Shown here: piece by piece, positions 48,501-58,300 of the stretch
Layout of the letters: each line of letters starts with the position of its first letter
Position numbering within the stretch: the first letter of the stretch is position 1
Notes under the pieces: model-generated
Seen by the model: only the letters and a program-made list of their open reading frames with translations
Told to the model about the DNA's origin: nothing
The model's database searches: none
Origin: Rachycentron canadum
Taxonomy: Eukaryota; Chordata; Actinopteri; Carangiformes; Rachycentridae
NCBI GenBank assembly: GCA_038496675.1
Contig: CM076660.1
Location: 3,344,267-3,408,266 of the forward strand
DNA length: 64,000 bases
Reading direction: 5' to 3'
Position numbers and translations under genes: made by a program

Positions 48501-49201
48501 GATTTTGGCCTGCGAGTGTGTGTCCATCCACCTGGCCCGTGATCCATGCGGCTCTTTCCTATTTCTAAGTGCCAAGTCTGTCGCTGCCACGCCAGCTTGC
48601 ATCCCAAGCTGAGCCCTGAAAGTCACTTGTGAATGTGTTTATAGTGAATGCTGGTAGTTTATACCACGAGAGGGAGAAAAAAAAAAAAAAAAACCCTAAT
48701 TTTTAAGGTCACTAGACACATTGTCTAGTAAAATGTGTGATGAGAGAGAAAGTTACTTCCATTTAACCACCAGAGATCACTGATACTGACAAATGTTCAT
48801 TTTTAATCATTGCTGGTCATGTTGTGATAATTGCAGATTAAAATCAAATTAATATTAACATAAGTAAATGCTATGTATCTTGAACATTACTAAAAAAAAT
48901 ACACTGCTCATAAGTGCTCACACTGGACAGGTGTCTCCTCTACTGACCGGCTGTGTTTTCCCTGCAGACGCTGATGGACATCTTCAGCGGGGTGAAGCTT
49001 TTCATGCCCATGTCAGTGCAGGACTTTGACAAACTGAGGCGGTACTTCGTGGCGTACGACGGAGACCTCGTACCGGACTACGACCCCGCCTCAGCCACAC
49101 ACACTCTGGCTGAACCGGAAGAAGACAGCCAGGCCCAGAGAGTCACTCCCAGCTGGATCTGGGAATGTATCCGCAAGAGGCGCGTTGTACCTCCCTGTTA
49201 A
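35172..49201 (+). CDS. lig3: DNA ligase III (complete, 20 coding exons)
   Basis: ATP-dependent ligase that seals nicks in XRCC1-linked base-excision and single-strand-break repair and in mitochondria. Exons: 35172-35712, 35887-36015, 36812-37030, 37138-37289, 37436-37602, 39389-39466, 39570-39738, 41617-41772, 42635-42766, 42890-42969, 43630-43717, 43806-43883, 44194-44317, 45307-45449, 45575-45649, 46060-46206, 46859-47009, 47780-47862, 47952-48038, 48968-49201. They sum to 1010 residues (human alpha form 1009). Seen in order: a basic N-terminal presequence; a PARP-type zinc finger with Cys103, Cys106, His137 and Cys140; the DNA-binding domain; the nucleotidyltransferase with catalytic Lys508 in KYDGER. 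Then come CLFVFDCIYF (from 591), EGLEGLVLKD (652-661), RHWLKVKKDY (671-680), an OB fold with RFPRMTRIRDDKDW (803-816), a Lys/Pro/Ser-rich linker and a C-terminal BRCT domain (933-1010). All phases agree. Weak donors follow exons 13 (GTCTGT) and 19 (GTTGGT). Confidence 0.98.
35427..35429 (+). other. lig3: Internal LIG3 start codon for the nuclear form
   Basis: Met86 begins MAEQRF, the same place where mammalian LIG3 re-initiates to make the nuclear isoform lacking the mitochondrial presequence. The upstream 85 codons from 35172 have many Arg, Ser and Leu and only two Glu and one Asp, as expected of a mitochondrial targeting peptide. Confidence 0.8.
38243..38608. mobile_element. MITE, family B (GGACCAGTGT type), copy 1
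   Basis: Terminal inverted repeats: left ACTTAAAGGACCAGTGTTTA, right (reverse complement) ACTTAAAGAACCGGCATTTA. Length is about 366 bases with no transposase. It lies in the LIG3 intron between coding exons 5 and 6. The second copy is at 49560-49886. The terminal word is one I recognise as a common fish non-autonomous element. Confidence 0.8.
41617..41772 (+). other. lig3: LIG3 active-site exon
   Basis: Coding exon 8 is 52 codons, phase 0 at both ends. It contains SEIKYDGERVQVHKNGD, where the lysine (residue 508) is the one that carries AMP in ligase III. The exon ends SLKPVLPHK and is followed by a GTTAGT donor and then a CA microsatellite. Confidence 0.95.
41790..41830. repeat. (CA)n microsatellite
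   Basis: Pure CA array beginning 18 bases after the donor of LIG3 coding exon 8. Confidence 0.9.
45519..45565. repeat. (TG)n microsatellite next to a LIG3 splice acceptor
   Basis: About 23 TG units followed by TTTTGTGTAG and exon 15 at 45575. The array occupies the place of the normal pyrimidine tract. Confidence 0.92.
48968..49201 (+). other. lig3: LIG3 BRCT-domain exon and stop
   Basis: Last coding exon: 77 residues from TLMDIFSGVKLF through the BRCT core LRRYFVAYDGDLV to WIWECIRKRRVVPPC and TAA at 49199-49201. In ligase III-alpha this domain binds the XRCC1 BRCT. Its presence shows the window encodes the alpha-type C-terminus. Confidence 0.95.
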
Positions 49202-49559
49202 TTAGAAAGAGAAAAAAGTGTTTACCTCTTCTACACATCAGTGTAACTTGACTTTAAATCCACCATACGAACAAGGCTAATCTTTATTGGGGGAATTTCT
49301 TTGACACTAGACACTGTCCATGGGTTCAATTACACACTGCTCTCTAACAGTCATTTGTATTTATTATTCCCTCTTTGTGTTTTGCACACTTGCAAACCAG
49401 CAGGGGCCACGTACAGCACTCATTTAGATTTTGCCAATTTCAGGTCATGGGCAAATTGTTAATTGTGAATCCTGGTGATATTTGTATGAGTGTTTTTGTA
49501 AGAATCGAATGCATTTTACATACAGATCATGTAACATAAATTAAAGTACCGACAGTGTA

Positions 49560-49886
49560 ATTAAAGGACCAGTGTGTAGGATGTAGGGAGATCTGGTGGC
49601 AGAAATGGAATTGAAATTCATAGTTATGTTTTCATTAATGTATAATAACTTGAAACTAAGACTTATGTTTGTTCGCTTAGATTGAGGCCTTTTATCTACA
49701 TGAGGAGCCTCCCATGTTTCTGCAGAACCGACACCGGCTCGAGTTAGAGCCTTTTGTGTTTTTACGTTACCTGAAAGCCATCGTAGACTTTCTTAAATGC
49801 TTGGAAACAAAAAAAGGGGTGAGGGGAAGGGTATGCAGTTAGTTTGCAATCTGCATGTGACTAAATCCTAAACACTGGTCCTTTAA
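49560..49886. mobile_element. MITE, family B, copy 2
   Basis: Left end TTAAAGGACCAGTGTGTAGG and right end CCTAAACACTGGTCCTTTAA are inverted copies of each other and of the ends of copy 1 at 38243-38608. It starts about 360 bases after the LIG3 stop, before the AATAAA at 50036, so it is probably transcribed in the LIG3 3' UTR. Confidence 0.85.
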
Positions 49887-50035
49887 GGGGAAAAAAAAAA
49901 ACATTTTTTCCAAATGCCTGTATTATTTTTACTACCGGAGTGAAACATAGTGTGAGTGTATTAGACCCCAGATCACGAACAGAACAAAAAAATGTGTCTG
50001 CCATCAGGGAAAAAAAAAAAACTGCTGATAAAGAT

Positions 50036-50041
50036 AATAAA
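50036..50041 (+). terminator. Candidate LIG3 poly(A) signal
   Basis: AATAAA 835 bases after the LIG3 stop. A weaker ATTAAA-like word at about 49540 would give a shorter UTR ending before the family B MITE. Confidence 0.4.
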
Positions 50042-50510
50042 CACTTCTCAGAATCATCATTCTAATGTTATTTATATTCTTCAATTTGCAATGAAGCCAC
50101 TTGGAGTAAAAGCAAATATGACGTAAATGGACGTCTGATGCTTCTTCAAACTACTTACGTCCTGCCTGAAAATGGAGTGTTTACCAAGATCATGTGAGAG
50201 GAATTACTTGTTTTAAAAGGCTTTTCTCCTCCTAAACCAAATACATTTCACTTTGAGTCTAAATCATCCAATGTACAATCCAATGAGATGCTGAAAGGTT
50301 TTTTTCTTTTTTACTGCAGCCTCCTGAATCTAATGGCTTTCAAGGATAATTCAGATTTGCCTTTTTTATCCCCAGGATATTTTAGGCTATGAGGTGGCTT
50401 AATTAAATGTTTGAATGTATTAAAGCTCTAAAGAAGCAAAATCCACTTGAACCTGCACTGCCTCCCCTGAAAGGCCTGAAATATATAGAGGAGAAAGACC
50501 TCTCTACCTC

Positions 50511-50516
50511 TTTATT
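50511..50516 (-). terminator. Candidate RAD51D poly(A) signal
   Basis: AATAAA on the minus strand, about 270 bases after the RAD51D stop codon at 50786-50788. Confidence 0.4.
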
Positions 50517-50785
50517 CCTCCCTCCTTTCAACAGGTAAAAAGCTCTCAGGCCAAAATATTAATGCTGCAGCAGATGACTGAGAGCATCTCAGAGGGGATA
50601 TACTGCCAGTGTCGTGATCTAAATGGGTCAATTTTGTAGCAACAATGTTTCTGAACCGAATAGCTGCAAAACTTAATTCCAGTTATCCAGAATATTTTGC
50701 ATGGGCCTTCACAGACACATTTTCTTGCAAATTTGGGCCAGAAACATTCATTTACCTTTGGTCAGAGGATTATAGTCGGCTCTCA

Positions 50786-53700
50786 TCACGAATCAGTCTC
50801 ATCCAGTTTTCTCTTTCCTGAGGGCTCTGCTTGAGAGCGACTCCACCACTGCAAGTCGAACTCTTCTTTGATGTGACAAGGCTAAGAAGTAGAGCAGACG
50901 ACAGAGTTGATTTAGACAGAAGCAGAAAAAAATAAATAAATCTGCTGCAATATAAAACATTCATTTTTGCAATCTTCATTCTGAATGTTCTTTGTCAAAG
51001 CAGTTGTTTGTTTCATCTGATGGACGACTTTTATGATTCCAAAAACAGGATGTGCATAATTAATGCGTTTGAGGACAGAAATTTATGTGAGGAGGGAAAA
51101 GTACAACAGTTTTGAACAATAATAACAATTTCCTCCTGGTACTAATAATAGTCCATTAATGAATTTGCTGTGCTGTGGGCTGAAGCTAGTGTTGTCTGTT
51201 CTGCTGGCTCGGTTATTTTTGCCACCTCGGTGCAGCTGAAGCTGGAACTGAAAAATTACAACAAATCCACGAATCCCATAAGTTACATGATAAAGGTGTT
51301 GAAACCTGCAACGCACCTTATACAGTGTATTATTGCTTTGGTCAAGGAAACAAAGTAAAGAAAGTGTTTTTTTTATTTTTTTATAGAGTTTTCATCCAGA
51401 CTGGATTAGTAATTTTTTAAAATGTTTTTAAAAGAAAATACTGTATTTTTGTACCATATGAAAATGAACATAAATGTTAAAAAAGATGCAGCTGTGATCT
51501 AAGTATGTATGTTTTATAGGAACCCCAGTGGTATGTTAAAGGTCCCATACTGTATAAACTGAGATTTCCATGTCTTCTTTGATACTTTAACTGTATTTAT
51601 ATAGAAACTAGACCTACACCTTCATCATCAAAGTGCTCAGTCCAAGGAGAAACACACAGCCTGTATTCAGACACTGCGTCCTAAAACCAGCCGTCAGGTC
51701 TTCTGTAACTTTGTGATGTCACAACAAAGCAGTCGCCAAGCTCAGCCATGCCCCAAGCCCCGCCCACCAGGACCCACCAGCCAACCTTGCAGGATTTGGT
51801 TTTTTATGACTGTTTAACTGAAATCTGCTATATTTTTATTGGATCACTCAGAGAACAGTCAGCCAATCAGAGGAGAGGCTCTGAGCTTCTGTTCTGATTG
51901 GCTCAACGAATCCAGAAAAGAAGACATGTAAAACTATACAAATCATCTTTGATACTGAAAATCACAAATATATTTATGGATATTTTATGGATATCATTTA
52001 AACAAAACATGGGAAAATGTCAAATATGGGACCTTTAAAATAGTAGAATTAGAGAAGATACACGTTTCTCCAATACAAAAATCGACAAATAACTGATCAC
52101 ATAGAATAGAAACAATGTTGGTGATAGTAGCAAAGCACCGAGGACTTTTTCTGAGCAGTAATTTTACTTAAAATTTGCAAGTAGGCTCCAATCTGCAGAG
52201 CCAGAGGCGACTGTTTGAGAATATAAACTTCACTAACCAGAAATATTAGAGAAGTAGCTACAGTTTATATGGATACCAGGTCCAATCCCACTCATTTGCT
52301 TTGTGTCACATCTTGTAGATGGACGATGTACATGGCAGTAGAATTGTTTTTGGATAAACAGCTGACTGTCCTGTATCTACATCAGGAGGAGGAGACACCA
52401 TTTCTTTTTTTTATTACACCTAGTCTTTCTGAATTAGTGCGATGAGATACTTTTCCTGCTGGAAGCTGCCGTTAAAATGAACTGAAGAGCTTCTTTATCA
52501 AACCAGACCTGTTTTCAAAAGAGCAAACACGACTTCAAAGTCTCCATTTTAATAAGACGTTCTGACGTTTGCCTCTCAATGAAACCCCCTTTTAAGAGAA
52601 TCAATACTGAGCCGCAAGCAGATGATGTGCATGTCAATGCTCGTCGTACCTGTCTGGAAGACTTGATCAGTGTTGCACAGCGCAAACCGGAGCAGCTGAC
52701 GGCCGCGGCCTCCTGGACTCGCTCCAGCAGGACTCTGGTTCTGGGGATGTGACTCCACGATACGCCGAGGCCTGGCTGCACCTCCCCGCTGCTGCTCCTG
52801 GTTACATGGTTTGTCACCTGCAGGCACAGACACCATCATGTTTAGTGTTAAGTTGCTTTTTTTTTTTTTTTTTCCCCCCCTCTCAGGATTATGACACCAT
52901 TTCTACATTCTGTTTTATGATGTAGTGAAGCTTTCCAGAGATAATGGAAGCTTTAGAAGAGAGGAAAAAATAAGTAGGACAAGCAGATTGTCCCACTTTT
53001 AATCAATTGGGACATCAAAACAGCCTGTCATATTATCTTTATCTCACTTCAAATAACTTGATGATCTGAGGTGAAGGCAAATTTTCTTTGGTGCATGCTT
53101 TTTAATGTGATTAATTTTTTCTTTTTTTAAAAAACATAATTATAACCTGCAGTCATACACCTGAACTAACAAAGGTGTTTTTGTTCTACACCCTCAATTG
53201 TCAAAAATGAATAAAATCATGTTTTTATATTGACTCTGTTTTCTTATCCAAACAAAAAATATGCTTAGATTTCATTCCAGGTCTTGGAGCAAGAACAAGA
53301 GGAAGGGTGAGAGGGTTTGCAAGGAGTTTAGATTGACACTGGAAATGCAGCTTGCATCCAGAGCAGGACGCGTCAAAGGGCTCCGTCGTCCTTACTAAAA
53401 CGGCAGCGTTGAAGTCCTTCGCCAGCGTCTTCAGAACTCCTGCCACTTGTATCATCAAGGACATCCCTGGAGGCACAGGAAGTTGTGGAGGGGTTAGCCT
53501 GTGTGCAGAATACTCTTGAATGTCTTATGGTTGACCCGCTTTGTTTTTAGCCAAACTTGCGGCGGGCTCCAGGAATGACAATGCTGCAAAACTAAGATGG
53601 GAAATCGTACCCTGTTTATATTAACCTTGATGGCATACAGTGAGATAACAACATTTCCCTTAGGTCTTAAAAGTAGCTGAGTATTCTTGATTTTTCAGTG

Positions 53701-55266
53701 TGAAAACCTACTTTGATTCAGGGTTAGCATTTAATTGCTAGCCCCTTCATGACCTCAGCAGTCCAAGCCTTACACTGGACTATCTGTGATTCAGTTCCAT
53801 TTCTGACTCAAAACAGAGTGATGAAATGTTTGCCCAGGGTCACTGCTCAGCAGCACAGTGTGTGGAAATGAGAGATTTATCTGTGAAGAGGAAACCTGCT
53901 GGTGACTTCTCTCCTAAGGTTTGCATAGAAACACAGAGAAGCATCCTCTCTTTTTCATACAGAGCATTTTTTGATATTAATTAATTTCTGGTGCAACCGC
54001 GTAAACTAAACATCATCTAGTGAACTGAGCTCATTCTGTTGACTATGAATTACCATTTAGAGACAGTCTAGTGTTCGTTTGAGCATTATATAATATTTTT
54101 GGCCAAAATTAGTTTTTTTAAATCGTCCCAAGCTTTTACCAAACTGCTTCATTACTTGCGTCTAAACATTACTTTAACAAGGTTGGATTATTTCTTATGA
54201 CTGGAACTCCCTTAGATGTCTGGGCTTAAAAGCGTGGGAACCCTGTTGTGATATATATTTTTTTAATAGGCTCATGACAGGCATTTGTAGTTTACAGGCT
54301 CAGGTGTAAACTCAGCCTCAGGTATGATGGACTATGATGGACTAGCAGAAAGAGATATCACCTTCATTTTGTTTGCCTCCCAGTAGAGGCAAGATAACAG
54401 CTGACACCGAGTCCACAATCACCGCCTTGGCAGAACCGCCGCCAGCACATGCCTAATACAAAATGTGACAAAATTAGATTGCTGGAAATTTGATCTGTCT
54501 TTCTCAAAAGGCTCCCTAGGTACAGAGGGTTTGTTGGTGTATTTTAAGCAGAAGGGGTAAAAAAAAAAGAAAGCTACCAAACCTGCTGAAGCCCACCACT
54601 GCAAAGATCATACAGACAGTCGAGTACAGCGTAGACGTCAAACAAACGAAAGACGTGGATCCTCTGAAGAGCTTCCATCTGTAAGGTTGATGGTGTCTTT
54701 TTTCACATTATACATCATGTAATATTTATTTAAAGCTCAATTTCTGTCAACGCACCTGCTCTTCTGTGTTACTCGTTTCTGATTGAAGCATCTGAAGCAA
54801 GCGGCTGGCAGTCAGCCCTCCTGTTGTATCAATATATATTACACTCTGTTTCAGGTGGAAAGAAATGTGCACCGCCACACCAAAACACACCTACAAGACA
54901 TGACGAGCACACAGGGAACAGTTAAAGGAAGCCGGGACAATGAGATGAGTTGGTTTAATGATAACTATAATAAAAGTATTACTTCAGTATTATTCAGACC
55001 GGGGGGGGGGATCTAAAGAGAGTGGATTTATGAGAATCATCAGTGATGGAGGGGGGAAGGTAGGAAATGTTCACCTGAGATTTGCCACTTCCTGGGCCTC
55101 CTGACAGCTCCGTTATCTCTCCAGTATACAACCCCGAATCCAGCAGTTTATCTAAGCTGCAAGAAACAAGGTGCAATTCATTACTCACCGCTGCCGTCCC
55201 ATGTAATAAACTATTAAGTCCAAGTGCATCTGCAGGTCCAACAAAAATCAGTTGGGTAAACATAAT

Positions 55267-55344
<78 letters not shown>

Positions 55345-58300
55345 TACATTGGGTTCCAGACTATTATTGGCCAGTTGCTAATTTCAGTTGCTATTTGATT
55401 GCTTCTTATCGAGCTCAGCCACCGGCTGCGGCTTTTAAATTGAATCTTTCAAAAGTAGGTGGCTTTTTAAAATGCTTTTTGGAGGCGTGTGTGTTTGTGT
55501 GTGTGTGTGTGTCTGTGTGTAGAGGTTTCTGAGTTACAAGTCTAATGTGTGTGTCTACGGAGGATCTTTAAAGCCAGTTTTACAATACATTCTTACAATT
55601 TATCCTTTTTATTTACAGTCGTTGTTGTAATCAGTTATTTTGTTGTTGCTGTTATTTATATTGATTGCTGTTAATACTAGAGGTGGGGGGTGGGGGGGGG
55701 TGTGTGCAGGAAAAGCCAGAACTAGACCAGAGTGTATCGTGTTGTTGTATTGTATGTTTTCATCATGTAACCACAACGTCCTTGTGTATAGTTTTAATAG
55801 CCTGGTTGTGCTGCAGTGACTGAACCAGCAGATGATATAATGGATTTTTGTGGCAGATGTTTTGTCCACACTGAAATCTCTCAACAACTATGATTTTTTT
55901 TTTTTTTTTAAGAGGATGGATGAATCTTATTGATCAAGATTTTCACTTATCTTGTGAAATATCTCAACAACTACTGGACAGATCGGCAAGAAACTACTAC
56001 AAACCTTCGAAGACAAACCAAATGACTGTGGTGATGCTCAGCCTTTAGAAATGGGGGGGGGGGGGGGCTGATATTAATTAGCTTCGAGCTTGCAGCTTCA
56101 GCCAGTTCAGCCAAACAAAGTGGTCAAGCTATGATCTCCCCCGCTCCCCATACACGACCCTCTGTTATGTGTATATAAATCTTCTGTGTACGTCCTCTTT
56201 GATGGCGCTTAATTAATTCCCATTTCACTATCCATTTTTCATTACTCCATCCACTTCTTCCAGTTTTCATTCCAGCTGAAGCCACTTACGACAACTATTG
56301 TTCCACCAGCTGAAAGCAGATGCAGGAGCCTTGAACTCCTGCAGGAACATGCCCAGATGGATATGCTATCCTTCTTTATTGACAGGGATATACTAAGTGA
56401 AGAAGGGTCTGTACTTCAGATTCATAACCTTGTCAGTCTTGTTATAGGTTCTTTGTTGCTGCACAGGTAAATCTTCCATGAGTTCCAGCTTCAGGGCATT
56501 CATACATGACCTCTTCAACCCCAGTCTGTCGGCTCTTTTTTGCGCTCACTCCACAAGAAGCTTAAATACAAAAAGATACAAGCAATAAATCACCGGAGGT
56601 CCATTGAGCAGAGGCTGGACTGAAGTGATGGGCGTGGAGCTTTAGGTTTATTTGACCAAAACGCAACGTGTTGATCACCTGACATTCAGGCTGGTGATGT
56701 GCACAGTTTGTGAAATAGCATCATCTTTGCCTGCATGTGTGATGATGGATGTGACAGCCTTACAGTTAAATCTATACTGCCAAGGTCCTTCAGCTTGAAG
56801 GTTAAGCATCATTGGAAGCCTGTGGTTGGTTGATAGTGGTTCACATCAACCCCAGCATGATTGTGAAGAGGAGAATTGGTGGGGATGGACATACTTAGAT
56901 TATTGCAGCCATCTCTGACAATGGTGCAGAGAGGGTTGCACTGTTGATGAAAACATCAGGTTGCACTCTTGTAAGGCTTTATTGTCGGGGCTCAGCAGGA
57001 TCAAAGTGTTTGCCCTTGAAAAGCCACAGATTCTGAATTTCCCACGGGCTCCACTCATCACAGAGATCAAAACACTGTGCAGTCCTTGAACCCAAAGGTC
57101 TTCGTTTTAGTGTATGATTGGACTGAAGCAGTGGAAGAGGCTCAGATTGTGTTGTTGAGTCTGGTTTTCTTTGGACTTTTCTTAAGACAACTTTATATTC
57201 CTGTGTACAGATATTTACTTTCTGTGCCCATATCCAGCACCAGCATAATAATTTAAAGGGGAGACATCATGCACATTTCCAGGTCTTTATTCCGAGGCTG
57301 TCCTGGCATTGCTTTGCCCAATTTACAGATAAAAAAAATTTGTTTATCTTCTGCTGGCGCTTCATGCAGCCACTAAGTTGAACCTCTATCTGGAAAAAGT
57401 CAGTTTTAGCTTCTGTGTCTTTGAGGCCCCTCTCCAAAACAAGCCAACTATGTTTGGCTTTTGCTTGGCCAGTTCCTGGAAGCTACCCCTCAACTTCTGC
57501 TGGCTCCAGAGACCACAAAAACAAACAGTGGTCAAAATTCACTTCTTTTCATGCTTTACTCCCCAAATACGTCTGTACATGTTTGAGTCCAAAGCTGACA
57601 TAAAACACATAAGTGAAGGACACTAACGATACACTGAAATACCTGAGCAACAAAGGACAGACAGGACAGAAAGAGCACAGTCTGCTCTGACCTGATGTCG
57701 CCATGAGGTGGAGGGAGAGGGAGAACTGCAAATGAGGTGTTTAGACCATTTTTACATGTGTTCACCTTGAAACTTTGGCCTTGTATCTGACGTTTTAACT
57801 GGATATCAGGAAATAAATATTCCAAACAAAAAGCACGGCATGACCCCTTTAAAGAAACGGTGGGAGTCGTAAGCACATTACTTAAGGGGTCTGCGATACT
57901 TGTGTCGGTTGCAGCTTCAAGTGGCCGTGGGCGAATGAGAGCCACTAACGCTGATCTTCAAAGCTGAATCCCACATGTGAAGGCTGTGACTGAGGAGGCT
58001 TGAAGTGACTGTCTTGATTTGATGCTTTGACTCTTATCACTCAATCACAATCAAATACATGGTGCTGTAATATCACTGTGACATTATGCTCTTGAGTGTT
58101 GACAAAAAAAGAAGTTACACAACACACAAGCTGATGAAAGCGTAATCCATAACCATCCCTCATCATTCATCCTGTTTATTTGAAAAAATCACCATGGCAG
58201 CCATGTTTGTTTTGTTAGTTTGGCTTTGTATTTATTGTTTGATATTATGAGCGTACATTTAATAGTCAGCATTATTATCATCATCATTATACTTTTGTGA

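Noticed and set aside
52390..52466. Alternative last RAD51D exon reading LPAGKVSHRTN
   Set aside because: It has an acceptor and fitting phase, but no similarity to the family tail; the 50786-50881 exon fits better.
52515..52649. Read-through extension of the RAD51D VTNH exon to a stop at 52515
   Set aside because: A consensus donor follows SSRQ at 52650, and the exon at 50881 continues with RQ-P as in human RAD51D.
56200..57150. Minus-strand fragment reading CFDLCDEWSPWEIQNLWLF
   Set aside because: It looks protein-like for a short span but is interrupted by stops and I could not tie it to a family; possibly an old repeat or pseudogene fragment.
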